Positions 25,372 to 35,397 are shown, counted from the first letter of the stretch. The stretch: 64,000 nucleotides of DNA from JAVWMQ01 sp036646055 (GCA_036646055.1 JAVXMY010000001.1:186001-250000); one strand, 5' to 3'. Translations and numbers: made by a program. Notes: a model not told the origin generated them from the letters alone.

Positions 25372-27759
25372 TTTAATTTCCTCCTTATTTAAATCAACCT
25401 GGCACTGGCAATCCACCTCATTAGCTAAATCCCCTTTAGCTGACCCATGATCAATGGCCATTGCAGGCTCAGTTCTAACAATTTTATCATCAAAGAACCT
25501 AAGTCTCAATGCATTTCCAACAACAAATAATGAACTAACACTCATAGCCGCCGCACCAATCATAGGATTTAAGGTGATCCCAAAAGCCGGATAAAGCACG
25601 CCTGCAGCCACTGGGATTCCCAGCACATTGTAGAAAAACGCCCAAAACAGATTTTCTTTAATATTTTTAATAACAGCCCTAGAAAGCTTAATAGCAGAAA
25701 CACCATCTAGCACCTGGTTTTTTACCAGAACCACGTCGGCCGCCTCAATAGCAATGTCAGTACCAGCCGAAACTGCAATTCCAACATCAGCACGAGTAAG
25801 TGCCGGCGCATCATTGATCCCGTCTCCAACCATTGCAACAGCGCCAATCTCACCAAGCTGTCTCACATGGCTTTCCTTATCCTGAGGAAGCACCTCCGAA
25901 ATAACCTTAGTAATTCCAAGCTTCGCCGCAACTGCATCTGCCGTAATCCTGTTGTCCCCAGTCAGCATAACTGAATCCACCCCGATTTTGCTAAGCTCTG
26001 AAATTGCCTGCTTTGATGTCTCCTTGATTTCATCAGCAACTGCAATAAGACCCAAGACCTTGCCATCTACCGCAACAAATAAAACCGTCTTACCTTCCTT
26101 AGCTAGCTCCTCAAGTTTTTGGGCAAAACCCGCCCATTCCAGTTTATTGGCTTCTATCATTTTTTCGTTTCCTACTAGATAGTTTCTTCCCTTGATAGTT
26201 CCTCTAATACCTTGACCTGGCACAGCTTCAAAACTGTCAACCTTAGGTAGTATAACATTCTGTTCTTCCCCGTAAGCCACAATAGCAAGAGAAAGTGGAT
26301 GCTCCGATTTTTTTTCCAAAGCACAAATATGGCTTAATATATCACTACTTTCTACCAAAAAATCAGTAACAACTGGTTTACCCAAAGTAAGAGTTCCTGT
26401 TTTATCGAAAACTACAGTTTTAACCTTGCCTAGAAGTTCTAGGCTTTCTGCAGATTTAATCAAAATCCCATGGGTCGCACCGTAACCTGTGCCTACCATA
26501 ATAGCTGTAGGCGTTGCAAGTCCAAGGGCACACGGACAAGAAATAACTAAAACTGTTATAGCCCTAGCTAATGCAAACTCAAAATTTTGCCCCATAAACA
26601 TCCAGATTACAAAGGTAACAAGGGCAATGCCCATTACCACTGGAACAAATATTCCTGCAACTTTATCTGCTAATTTTGAAATCGGTGCCTTACTGCTTGC
26701 CGCTTCTTCAACTAACTTAATTATCTGGCTAAGTGTAGTGTCTTCTCCAACTTTGTCTGCCTCAAATGTCATATAGCCTGACTGAAAAATCGTTCCGCTT
26801 GTAACTCTATCCCCAAGGGTTTTAGATACTGGAACGCTTTCACCTGTAATTGCAGACTCGTCAACTAGTCCACTTCCAGAAACCAAAATTCCGTCAACTG
26901 GGATTCTATTTCCCTGCTTAACAACTACTACATCTCCAATTTTAATTTGGTTTGTAGCAATTTCCTTCTCTATACCCTCTACTAAAATTATTGCTTTGTC
27001 CGGTGTTAAGTCTATTAGTTTTTCAATGGCTTTTGAAGTTTTGCCTTTGCTTCTAGCTTCTAGGTACTTGCCTACTGTTATCAGTGCTAATATCATGGCC
27101 GCTGATTCAAAATAAAGGTCGTGGTGATACTGCATTACTAGATCCATATTGCCATTTCCAAGTCCATAAGACATTCTATAAATTGCAAATAGGCCATAGA
27201 TAAATGCTGATGCAGAACCAACTGCAACCAGTGAATCCATGTTAGGTACCCTATTGATTAAGGCTTTGAATCCAACTTGGTAAAACTTACGATTCAAGTA
27301 CATTATAGGAAGGGCTATTAGCATTTGAGTTAGTGCAAATGAGACTGAGTTTTCTAGCCCTGACAAAAATCCAGGCAGCGGAAGGCCAACCATGTTTCCC
27401 ATTGTTATGTACATTAGTGGTACTAGTAGTACAATGGACCACGTTAGTCTTTTTTTGACTGACGCTGCTTCCTCTTCTGCTTCATTAGCTGCAGAACCTT
27501 TAGCCTGTCCAGTTTCAAAGCCACCATTAGAGCCTGCTCCTACTTCCCCATTAACTAAACTTGCTCCATATCCAATCTTAGTAACCTGATTTATAATGTC
27601 ATCTACAGATACCTTACTCTCATCATATTCCACAACCATGGAGTTTTTAAGCAGGTTAACATTAACCTCCCAAACGCCATCCATTGCTCCTATTTTCTTA
27701 TTTATATTAGCGCTACATGCCCCACAGGACATTCCTGTAACATTAAATTTTTCCTTCAT
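25168..27759 (-). CDS. copA: Copper-exporting P1B-type ATPase with fused C-terminal CopZ domain
   Basis: 863 aa. N-terminal heavy-metal domain with 'GMSCGACS' (residues ~9-16), eight expected membrane segments, the transport motif 'ISCPCALGLATP', phosphorylation site 'FDKTGTLT', 'EHPLS' in the nucleotide domain and 'MVGDGINDAPAL'. The CPC motif and HMA domains assign it to Cu(I) export. Unusually, after the last membrane helix and a Cys-containing linker there is a second metal domain ('DGMMCKHCQ') that has the size and start of a CopZ chaperone. Adjacent regulator genes (csoR/copY) are absent. Confidence 0.93.
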   Translation of the reverse strand: MKEKFNVTGMSCGACSANINKKIGAMDGVWEVNVNLLKNSMVVEYDESKVSVDDIINQVTKIGYGASLVNGEVGAGSNGGFETGQAKGSAANEAEEEAASVKKRLTWSIVLLVPLMYITMGNMVGLPLPGFLSGLENSVSFALTQMLIALPIMYLNRKFYQVGFKALINRVPNMDSLVAVGSASAFIYGLFAIYRMSYGLGNGNMDLVMQYHHDLYFESAAMILALITVGKYLEARSKGKTSKAIEKLIDLTPDKAIILVEGIEKEIATNQIKIGDVVVVKQGNRIPVDGILVSGSGLVDESAITGESVPVSKTLGDRVTSGTIFQSGYMTFEADKVGEDTTLSQIIKLVEEAASSKAPISKLADKVAGIFVPVVMGIALVTFVIWMFMGQNFEFALARAITVLVISCPCALGLATPTAIMVGTGYGATHGILIKSAESLELLGKVKTVVFDKTGTLTLGKPVVTDFLVESSDILSHICALEKKSEHPLSLAIVAYGEEQNVILPKVDSFEAVPGQGIRGTIKGRNYLVGNEKMIEANKLEWAGFAQKLEELAKEGKTVLFVAVDGKVLGLIAVADEIKETSKQAISELSKIGVDSVMLTGDNRITADAVAAKLGITKVISEVLPQDKESHVRQLGEIGAVAMVGDGINDAPALTRADVGIAVSAGTDIAIEAADVVLVKNQVLDGVSAIKLSRAVIKNIKENLFWAFFYNVLGIPVAAGVLYPAFGITLNPMIGAAAMSVSSLFVVGNALRLRFFDDKIVRTEPAMAIDHGSAKGDLANEVDCQCQVDLNKEEIKMKKIMTVDGMMCKHCQANVEKAIAAVGAKADVNLETKKVEISMDREIKDDVLAEAITDAGYQVLDIK

Positions 27760-27860
27760 TCTTACTCTCTTCTTCCCCTTGTTTCACAAATCCTAGTACT
27801 TTCAAATTTCTTCTAAATTACTTACCCTATAATTTGTCTTATAAAACAACCCACAAATAA

Positions 27861-27876
27861 GTTAGTCGTTGCTAAC
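27861..27876. promoter_or_regulatory. Inverted repeat downstream of the copA -10 box
   Basis: GTTAG / CTAAC with a 6-base spacer, lying at the expected start of copA transcription. It could be an operator for a copper regulator; it does not match the CopY box, so the identity is open. Confidence 0.35.
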
Positions 27877-27883
27877 CAACTGT

Positions 27884-27913
27884 ATTATACCACAAATAGT
27901 CCAGTACAATCAA
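27884..27913 (-). promoter_or_regulatory. Promoter of copA
   Basis: TTGATT (27913-27908), 18 bases, TATAAT (27889-27884) on the - strand, about 125 bases before the copA ATG. The remaining bases of 27760-27996 hold no gene; 27939-27978 is a dispersed repeat. Confidence 0.65.
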
Positions 27914-27996
27914 TACAAAACATAGGAACCTAAGCTTCCTCTTAGGAACAAACTTATGACGAAGAGAACAAACTGTACCTTTTGTCCAGAATGGCT

Positions 27997-30048
27997 TTAA
28001 ATATTCTCTTGAATTCCTCTTGCTACCGTCATATAGTAGTAAGTTTTTGAAGCCTTGTCCTCTGAAATCACCTTAATCTTCACCTTAGCACTATCACTAC
28101 CAGGAGCAAAATATATAGGGAATCTACCATTGAAACCATTAATCTTATTGTCCATCTCCATCTTAGAAGAGTCAACGCCAGAAACACCATAAACCTCAAC
28201 TATAGAACTTGAACTAGCCACCTTAGGCCAAATATTTATAAACCTTCTAGAAGTATCATTTACAGAATCCGCCACATAATCACTAATAGAAGGATCAAAC
28301 TCAGGCGTAATCTTAATTAAATCACTGCCTATAATATTACTAGCTGAAACCTGCAAATCCTTCAATGTAGAATTTGATGTGGCTGCAGTAACATTAATTC
28401 TGTACTCTCTTCTATCTTTACCAACCTTAGCCACAACCTTAACCAAAGCCGTACCATCCTTGTTTAACTTAACATAGGTAGCCTTAGTATACTTCTTACC
28501 ATTAACATAAGTCGTAACACCCTTAGCCTTAGTCATACTAACCTTAACCTTAGAAGTATTACCCACCTTAACATCATAATTTAAAGTTCCTGAACTAAAA
28601 TCCTCAGACCACTTAGAACTACCCTTTTCCGACGTAATCTTCACATTATTAACATATGCACTATTTTTAGCAATAGCCATCATATAACCCGAATCATTTT
28701 TGTAATATAGGTTACCCGCCTTATCACAGCAAAGTGTACTAATAGAATACTGTCTATTACTAGCCTCTGGCTTATATAAAATCTTAGCTGAACCCTTCTT
28801 CTGACCTGGCTGATCTGTTAAATAATAAATTCCACCTGGAGGAGCATTGTAAGTAAAGTATAAGTTAACCCTACCATCAGCCTTCCTATCTTTGTTATAA
28901 TCAACCTTAACATACTGAGTAGATAAAAGAGCCGCTGCCTGTGGATATCCTGGGATTTTCACAGAATAGGCTATAGAAGATTTGCCTAGAGTCTTAGTAT
29001 CATTAAGCACAACAAACTTATGCCCAGAATCGGCGTCAAACTGAGAAGCCCCTGCAACACCAACATAAATTCTTCCATTATATACAACAGGTGAAGCAGT
29101 CATCATCCCACCAAGAGAAACACTAGAAATCTTACCTAGCTTACCTTTAGATGAAACAGGCACTTTGCAAAGCATACCGCCCTTAGTTGAAAAATATAAA
29201 TGTCCCTTACTATAAACAATAGTAGATCTAATATCCCCCTTAATATCCGTAATCTTATCTATTACCTTCCCGGTCTTAGGATTAACTGAATAAAGAACAC
29301 CACTATTAGTATATGTTCCTTCCGGACTTCCATCATCAGAACCAAAAGCCACATAATCCTTAGCTGCAAAAGCCCCAGCCCAATAGAAACCCTTGCTTCC
29401 ATCACCTTCATTAGAAGGATTTAAAGCCCAAGTCGGTTTTTTAACCTCAGTTCTGCTACTCTTATTTTCATCCTTAATATCAAAGCATAGGTACTTACCA
29501 TCCTGGTTTTCCCTAGCCCATGTGCCCATATAAATGTATCCGCTCTTATAAGTAATAGGTGACAAAGTCTGCTGCATAGAAAATCTTTCAGTTATCCAAA
29601 CAGACTTAAGGGTTTTGGCATCAAGTGCCTGGATTTGTCCATTTCCAACCTGAACAAAAATATATCCCTTAGCATAAGTTGGAGGGTTTAGGGCAAAACC
29701 CGCGCTGCCTGCAAGTTTTTCGCTAACTTGCAATGTTTTTCCCGTAGTTTTGCTCACTCTATAAATGTATCTATCAGACCCATAGTATAAACTGTTATTC
29801 ATAATAAGTGGTGGCGTTGCACTAGCATTCCATCCAGAACCAATCTTCTTAGACCACTTAATAGAAGTTTTAGTAAAATTAGTAGAAACAGGTCTATTAG
29901 TCACGCCGTTATTAGATTCGTTATTTCTAAAATTCCACCATTCTACATTTGGTAATTCACTGGCAGCATTTGCAACCTGTGGTATTTGCCCCATAACACT
30001 TAGGGTCATAATTACCGCAAGTAATATAGCTAACTTTTTGCTTTTCAT
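27997..30048 (-). CDS. Secreted PQQ-like beta-propeller protein (shorter paralogue)
   Basis: 683 aa from the ATG at 30048 (GGAG six bases ahead; the ATG at 30054 abuts the site). Signal peptide at residues 1-~28, then 'LPNVEWWNFRNNESNNGVTN', then PQQ/WD-like blades with repeated patterns such as 'NNSLYYGSDRYIYRVSKTTGK', 'GQIQALDAKTLKS' and 'GRIYVGVAG' up to residue ~470. The remainder holds two beta-sandwich modules, one like a cadherin-type repeat. No PQQ-enzyme active site was identified, so a binding or scaffold role is more likely than catalysis. Very similar over its whole length to residues 1-~700 of the protein at 37584-40295. Follows the FMN-binding surface protein by 60 bases and shares its B12 riboswitch. 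Confidence 0.8.
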   Translation of the reverse strand: MKSKKLAILLAVIMTLSVMGQIPQVANAASELPNVEWWNFRNNESNNGVTNRPVSTNFTKTSIKWSKKIGSGWNASATPPLIMNNSLYYGSDRYIYRVSKTTGKTLQVSEKLAGSAGFALNPPTYAKGYIFVQVGNGQIQALDAKTLKSVWITERFSMQQTLSPITYKSGYIYMGTWARENQDGKYLCFDIKDENKSSRTEVKKPTWALNPSNEGDGSKGFYWAGAFAAKDYVAFGSDDGSPEGTYTNSGVLYSVNPKTGKVIDKITDIKGDIRSTIVYSKGHLYFSTKGGMLCKVPVSSKGKLGKISSVSLGGMMTASPVVYNGRIYVGVAGASQFDADSGHKFVVLNDTKTLGKSSIAYSVKIPGYPQAAALLSTQYVKVDYNKDRKADGRVNLYFTYNAPPGGIYYLTDQPGQKKGSAKILYKPEASNRQYSISTLCCDKAGNLYYKNDSGYMMAIAKNSAYVNNVKITSEKGSSKWSEDFSSGTLNYDVKVGNTSKVKVSMTKAKGVTTYVNGKKYTKATYVKLNKDGTALVKVVAKVGKDRREYRINVTAATSNSTLKDLQVSASNIIGSDLIKITPEFDPSISDYVADSVNDTSRRFINIWPKVASSSSIVEVYGVSGVDSSKMEMDNKINGFNGRFPIYFAPGSDSAKVKIKVISEDKASKTYYYMTVARGIQENI

Positions 30049-30107
30049 AGGCATCTCCTTTTAAACACCACAAGCTGACAACAAAAGCTGCCAGCTGTGG
30101 TTTGATT

Positions 30108-33100
30108 TTATTTAACTTTAACTGATTTAACAGGACTGAATTTACCCCACTCAAGTTTGCTATTTATTTTCTTAAATGCTCTAACTTTGTAGTAGTATGT
30201 CTTGCCTGTTTTTAGTTTTTTGTTTGTGTAAGTCTTTGCCTTACCATTTTTAACCCATGCTACTGGAGTATACTTGCCATTCTTAGATGTAGCTTTATAT
30301 ATCCTGTATCCATCTGGATTGTTTGTTGCTCTTGACCACTTTAGTGATGCAGCATTTTTCTTGGCAAAAGTCTTTAATACTCTTACCTTTGTTGGAACAT
30401 CTCTATATCCAACTGCATATAATGAAAAATGATTAGTTGATGCAGTAATTGTTTTGTTCTTAGCATCATATTTTGCTATCATCTGAGTAACTTTACCCTT
30501 TGCATCAATATAGAATAGTCTAATTCCATCTGCAACTTCACCCTTCTTTAGTGTATAAGGAACTGTAATTGTCGCCTTACCACCACCAAAGTCTGAAATA
30601 TTCTTACCATCAGAAACTACTTTTAATTCTAAAGCTGGTCTTCCATTAGCAATTTTGTCTAACTGCTTTTTCTGTGATGGAGTTAAGTTTTTAGTTTCTG
30701 CCTTAGCAACTGAAATACTTACATCTGTTCCCTTAGCTTCTCCTGCAATTTTCTTAACAGCATCATTATCTAGTTTAATCTTTCCTAGACCTGTTTCCAA
30801 AACTAGATCAACCTTTTTTTGCTTAGCTAATTCTTTAATTGTATTTGATGGTAATTTAGCTGATATATCCGTCGCCTTATTGTCTGTCTTAATATCTAAA
30901 ACAATTTCGCCCTTAACATTATCCTTATCTTTGATAGCTTCAATAACCTTATCTAGAGCATTGCTAAGGTCCTTATCTGAAACTGTAGCTTCAGCCTTAC
31001 CATTTTCATCTGTCTTTGTTCCAGTTTCCACGGTAGAAATAATCTTATCACCTTCAGGTCTAGTTTCTGGGGTTGTTGGATCAGATGGTTTAATATCATT
31101 ATCCCAGCCGCCTTCATAGCCAGTTTCTTTTGTATAATCATCTGTGTAGAACCATTTAACTGAATCTCCATCCTTTAAAACTCGTTCAGCATAACCTTCA
31201 TCGGCAATTAATCCATTATGTCTATACATCCAACCAGAATTTGGTCCGTTGGTAAATTCACCAAGCCAATCTCCAGTATGTGGAGATTTAACCTTAGCAA
31301 TATAAGTCCCATTAAAAGTAATTTCTGTTTCAATTCCTTTTTCCGCTAAAATAGCATCTGTCACATCTTTAACAGTAGAGCCTTTTTTAACTTCAATTAC
31401 ACTTTTTCTCACCCATGTTGGATCCGTATGTCCACCTGGGTTTCCTTTATGAACTACATCGCCTGTAAATTCAAAGGTAATTGAGATTTTTTCATCTATT
31501 GCTGGAGGTGCAACTGATGACGACATATCCTTTACATCTATTTCGATGTTAGGTAACTTTCCTTCATAATATTTTTTTTCCTCCACTTGTACAGGAAATT
31601 GCGGGTGAATAAAAGTTTCGTTTTTTCTATAAACCAAGCCACCACTTAATTTTACTTTTCCATACTTATTAGTTACAAATGTAATTTCCTTTAATAAATT
31701 CTTATCATCCTTAGCTTCTGAGCCTTTTATTGTTTCTTGTCCTTGAATATCACTTGTATACTGTAAATATGCATTCTTAGTGTCCTCTGATAATATATTG
31801 TCTACCTTAAGATTTGGGAATGTAACCGTTACTTCTGTTCCTCCCTCAGCTTTCTTTTGGCTAATTTCATATTTAAAACCATTAACATTATCATTTAAAA
31901 GCTCTGATGTTTTCTCTAATTGTCTCAACGCATTGTCTATAACATATGATTTGTTTTCTTTAGATTTTAAATCATCAACAGATTTTAGTGCATTAATAAA
32001 TTCGTCATAACCACTTGTTTTTTTATCTTCATCCTTTAGAGAATTTTTTAACTCATTGGCAGACTTATATATTGATGAATTATTAATCATAGCAGTAGAT
32101 TCTTTGATATCTAATATAAAATATCGTACAAATTCTACTATCTTATATGTACCACTATCATAATTAAAAGCCAATCGTTTGTCACTTGGTATATCTACAG
32201 TTGTTCTATTGCCTGAAGCAATTGGTTTAAAATTACTATCATCTTCAATTTTAATTTGCTTATATAACTTAGCTTTTACGCTTTCAACGTCTGTGGATAC
32301 GTACGCAGTAAATATTTCATCTCCAAAATCACTTTCCCCCGTTTTTTTCAATTCAATTTTTTCACCTGTATTGGTAATTATCTCAAATGGAAGAAGTTTT
32401 TCAAGTTCACTTTTATGTGCTTCTGCTTTTTCTAAGACAGCATAGTTAGTTACCTTTGCTTTTTCTGCATTCGTTAATAAATTATAAAATTCTCTTGCTT
32501 CATCTATATCATATATAGTGCCATAGTTCATTTTTTCTAATTGAGGTAATTTATTTATCAGATTTATTACTGTATCAACTTTAATAGGATTAATTGTCAC
32601 TTCGCAAGTTCCACTTACTCCTGAGCCAGATTTGCTTTTTGCTGTTATAGTAGCTTTACTATTTGCCTTTAATGCAGTGACTAGACCCTTTTCATCCACT
32701 TTAACAGCTTCCGGATTAGATGATGACCAGATTACATCTTTAACTGTTGCATCCTCTGGTGCTATGGTTGCATTTAACTGTAAAGTATCTTTATAATTTA
32801 AAGTCGCAGATGTTTTATCTAAAGAAACTTTATCTGCAAGAATTTCTTTAGCAATGTCTATAGATATATCTGGAAGTGAGCCAAATACTCCATGATGAGT
32901 AGATGCATTCAAATTTGGTGTACCTGGTGCAATTTGGTCTCTATGAGAATCAATAACACTTCCCCACCAACCAACATTCATATATCCACCGGTTAACTTT
33001 AATGTACCTGTTTTTTCTGTAGGGATGTTAATTGTAATTTTATTATACTCTTTCTTTGATATTTCCCATTGAGTGCCTGCACTAACTACCTCTTTGCCAG

Positions 33101-34343
33101 GTTCATCATTATAACTTGCAGTATATCTTGCTGTAGTACCACTTTTTCCAAATTGTGGATTATATATAGTTGCTAATTTATAAACAGGAGATACCATTCC
33201 CTTGAAGCTAATTTCTATGGTCTCACCAGCTCTATAAACAGAACTACCTGGGTTAGTCTTATTCTTAATTTCAGTTTCTAATTCCCTAGCATCGATATTC
33301 CAATACTGAGATTTAGTTTTCCCATCTTTAGTTACCTTAACGCCAATTACATTACTCTTACTTACAAGATTTGCAATATATTTATCATTATTTCCTGTTA
33401 ATACAGTTCCATTGTTAGTTACTTCTATCGAATCTGCACCCTCAGCTTTTACTTCGAATTCGAATGGATAGCTACCCTGTTCTTTAGTAAAGTAATATGT
33501 ATCATATACAGTGCCTTTAGTTTCTATATCTGATGCTTGTTCATTCATGCCAGCATCAGGATTTGAACTGTTAACTTTAATCTGATATAGGTCTGTTTTA
33601 ATTTCAACATTTGCAGGATCATTATTTACATCTACTATGAAATATGCATAATTTATCGCAGAAATGGCAGGGAAGTGTAACCCCTTATATTCGGCTTCTT
33701 TGTATCCAACCTTAATGACACTTTTTCCTGCTTTTACAGCTGTTACTTTTTTGCCATCTAATGTAACACTATCACCTTCTATTAATTCATAAGTGTATTC
33801 TGGATGAGATACGTCATTAGCTATAGCGTCAGTTATCATTTCTGGAACTCTTCTAGCATTAATATCATATGATTCTCCAGTTTTTAATTCTTTGAACTCA
33901 GCATTTAGCCATATGTCATTAGCGAAATCATCTGGAACGTTAGAAATAGTTTTATTAATTAATGCTTTGTCTAAAGCTTCATTTACAGCTGTCTTTATTC
34001 CATTAGAGCTGCTTGTTGCACCTGAAATACCATCAACCTCAGTATTACTTGCATTTTTAATATTTTCAATTAAATTTTGCACCTTTTCCCAAGCATTCTT
34101 AGAATCAGTATCTTGTTCTCCATGTGGTCCATGAGTAATTTTTAATTCTGTTATTATATCATTAACTAAAGTTACTTCAGCATTGATACTTCCTCCAATA
34201 TCACTTGCACTACCTGTATAAGTACCATTATTATATATCGTACCCTGATTGGTTCCAGCAAACGCACTTGCTGGGATCATTGTAAATACCATCAACAATG
34301 TTAATAGTATCGCTATTAATCGCTGACCCGATTTTTTCGTCAT
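30108..34343 (-). CDS. Large secreted protein with FMN-binding, Big2, DUF4430 and Fn3 modules
   Basis: 1411 aa from the ATG at 34343, chosen for GGAGG six bases ahead; a longer reading would start inside the riboswitch terminator. Signal peptide 1-~30. Residues ~34-130 are an FMN_bind domain with the flavinylation motif 'DGISGATSSS' (Thr110 predicted to carry covalent FMN through ApbE). A Big2 Ig-like domain is at ~498-580, a helical FIVAR-like stretch follows, a DUF4430 module (transcobalamin beta-domain-like; 'NSGWMYRHNG', 'DGDSVKWFYTDDY') is at ~950-1065, and a C-terminal Fn3-like domain at ~1316-1411. No LPxTG anchor or lipobox. First gene after riboswitch 34457-34612, so expected to be made when B12 is scarce. 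Corrinoid binding is inferred from DUF4430 and regulation. Confidence 0.85.
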   Translation of the reverse strand: MTKKSGQRLIAILLTLLMVFTMIPASAFAGTNQGTIYNNGTYTGSASDIGGSINAEVTLVNDIITELKITHGPHGEQDTDSKNAWEKVQNLIENIKNASNTEVDGISGATSSSNGIKTAVNEALDKALINKTISNVPDDFANDIWLNAEFKELKTGESYDINARRVPEMITDAIANDVSHPEYTYELIEGDSVTLDGKKVTAVKAGKSVIKVGYKEAEYKGLHFPAISAINYAYFIVDVNNDPANVEIKTDLYQIKVNSSNPDAGMNEQASDIETKGTVYDTYYFTKEQGSYPFEFEVKAEGADSIEVTNNGTVLTGNNDKYIANLVSKSNVIGVKVTKDGKTKSQYWNIDARELETEIKNKTNPGSSVYRAGETIEISFKGMVSPVYKLATIYNPQFGKSGTTARYTASYNDEPGKEVVSAGTQWEISKKEYNKITINIPTEKTGTLKLTGGYMNVGWWGSVIDSHRDQIAPGTPNLNASTHHGVFGSLPDISIDIAKEILADKVSLDKTSATLNYKDTLQLNATIAPEDATVKDVIWSSSNPEAVKVDEKGLVTALKANSKATITAKSKSGSGVSGTCEVTINPIKVDTVINLINKLPQLEKMNYGTIYDIDEAREFYNLLTNAEKAKVTNYAVLEKAEAHKSELEKLLPFEIITNTGEKIELKKTGESDFGDEIFTAYVSTDVESVKAKLYKQIKIEDDSNFKPIASGNRTTVDIPSDKRLAFNYDSGTYKIVEFVRYFILDIKESTAMINNSSIYKSANELKNSLKDEDKKTSGYDEFINALKSVDDLKSKENKSYVIDNALRQLEKTSELLNDNVNGFKYEISQKKAEGGTEVTVTFPNLKVDNILSEDTKNAYLQYTSDIQGQETIKGSEAKDDKNLLKEITFVTNKYGKVKLSGGLVYRKNETFIHPQFPVQVEEKKYYEGKLPNIEIDVKDMSSSVAPPAIDEKISITFEFTGDVVHKGNPGGHTDPTWVRKSVIEVKKGSTVKDVTDAILAEKGIETEITFNGTYIAKVKSPHTGDWLGEFTNGPNSGWMYRHNGLIADEGYAERVLKDGDSVKWFYTDDYTKETGYEGGWDNDIKPSDPTTPETRPEGDKIISTVETGTKTDENGKAEATVSDKDLSNALDKVIEAIKDKDNVKGEIVLDIKTDNKATDISAKLPSNTIKELAKQKKVDLVLETGLGKIKLDNDAVKKIAGEAKGTDVSISVAKAETKNLTPSQKKQLDKIANGRPALELKVVSDGKNISDFGGGKATITVPYTLKKGEVADGIRLFYIDAKGKVTQMIAKYDAKNKTITASTNHFSLYAVGYRDVPTKVRVLKTFAKKNAASLKWSRATNNPDGYRIYKATSKNGKYTPVAWVKNGKAKTYTNKKLKTGKTYYYKVRAFKKINSKLEWGKFSPVKSVKVK

Positions 34344-34401
34344 CTTTTTCCTCCATTTATTTCTTGTCCCCCACGACTCTACGCAATTCAATTTTGGGGA
34401 C

Positions 34402-34428
34402 AAAAAAGAACTGCTAAATTATGGCAGT
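34402..34428 (-). terminator. Riboswitch-controlled terminator before the FMN-binding protein gene
   Basis: ACTGC / GCAGT stem (34428-34424 and 34414-34410 on the - strand), then TTCTTTTTT. Lies 29 bases after the riboswitch and 59 before the ATG, the layout of B12-dependent transcription attenuation. Confidence 0.75.
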
Positions 34429-34456
34429 CCGAATTCACTACTATCTTAATTCTTAT

Positions 34457-34612
34457 GTCAGAAAACCGCTGACTAGAATGTTCATTATGCATGTTTCCTG
34501 ACTTGTGTTTCATAGCCTTGCTAGCCTTCCCAATTTCTCAGTGGCATATTAGCTTGGCTCCTCACTTACAGTGGCGGTACCGTTCCAGACTTTAACTGGA
34601 TTCCATCTTAGC
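34457..34612 (-). ncRNA. Cobalamin riboswitch (copy 1)
   Basis: Read on the - strand it shows the conserved elements: 'GGAATCCAGTTAAAGTCTGG', 'ACGGTACCGCCACTGTAA', 'GCCACTGAGAAATTGGGAAG' and the B12 box 'CAAGTCAGGAAACATGC'. Aptamers of this class bind adenosyl- or methylcobalamin and usually switch genes off. A terminator follows. It is identical to the element at 47631-47786 except for one base. Confidence 0.93.
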
Positions 34613-34716
34613 CTATAATCAATTTCAATTAATTCATTATAAGAACATAATTTGAGTATTTCATTACTATATATTATTTCCTCCCCTTTCATCTACTTTT
34701 ATTTTTACATTAAAAA

Positions 34717-34974
34717 TTAGTTGGCTATTTTCTTTTTAGGCTGCCTAAGCCCTGCCTTTTCTAAAGCTCTATGCCATGGACCAAATCTTTCTTTAATAAG
34801 ACTAAATCCAACTATTTCATGTTTATTTGGAGCCCTACCAAGTTTCTGAGCTGTTTTTTGCATATATGCAATTAGCGCCTTATCTGAAACTCCTTTGTTC
34901 AGTTTGCAGAACTTTTCTTCTCTTGCTCTTATTTTCATTCCTTCTGATTTTTTATTTATTTGGTTCATTTCCAT
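34717..34974 (-). CDS. Small protein with homing-endonuclease-associated (HNH-associated) helical repeat
   Basis: 85 aa, basic. After a charged start the segment 'LIAYMQKTAQKLGRAPNKHE' and 'IKERFGPWHRALEKAGL' match the helical repeat often found attached to HNH nucleases, which is thought to contact DNA. No nuclease motif is present, so a small DNA- or RNA-binding regulator is more likely than an enzyme. Preceded by GGGAGGTGG and by its own promoter, cobalamin riboswitch and terminator, so its expression should respond to B12. Next gene down is under a second riboswitch. Confidence 0.75.
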   Translation of the reverse strand: MEMNQINKKSEGMKIRAREEKFCKLNKGVSDKALIAYMQKTAQKLGRAPNKHEIVGFSLIKERFGPWHRALEKAGLRQPKKKIAN

Positions 34975-34995
34975 TTAATCCACCTCCCAAGAATA

Positions 34996-35026
34996 CAAAA
35001 AACGTATACTATTACAATATACGTTT
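34996..35026 (-). terminator. Riboswitch-controlled terminator before the 85-aa gene
   Basis: AAACGTATA / TATACGTTT, 9-bp stem with a 9-base loop, then TTTTG on the - strand. Stands between the aptamer and the ribosome site of the 85-aa gene. Confidence 0.8.
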
Positions 35027-35149
35027 CACTTTTATGTCTTCCTTAGAAGATATATACCGCTGCTACGCATATTGCCATTGACAATGCATTTTGATCAGAT
35101 AACTATTTTGGCATACCAAAATAATGTTACCTAACCATTTCACAATTGC

Positions 35150-35353
35150 GCGTTGCAAATGGTAGCAGTAATAAGCAGGTATCCTGACTTACGCAGTAGC
35201 GATTTATTTCACCTTCTCGATAGAGCGTCATATTTCAAACCTCTCTACCAATGGTATAGAAACAAATCTACACGAACACAGTGGCGCGACCATGGGAGAT
35301 TCTAACTCCCTTCCCTCTTAGCTATACGCCCACCTACGAATTAGATGTGGCAC
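35150..35353 (-). ncRNA. Cobalamin riboswitch (distinct sequence)
   Basis: On the - strand: 'AGGGAAGGGAGTTAGAATCT', 'CATGGTCGCGCCACTGTG', and the B12 box 'GTAAGTCAGGATACCTGC' at about 35191-35174. Helical arms around the box are complementary. It diverges from the 34457 and 47631 copies, so it is not a recent duplicate. About 125 bases of further leader separate it from the terminator; these include an inverted repeat TATTTTGG / CCAAAATA near 35100-35125. Confidence 0.93.
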
Positions 35354-35397
35354 ATAGTACTTATAACCGGTAATTATTTCTTTATTTATTTTTTTAT

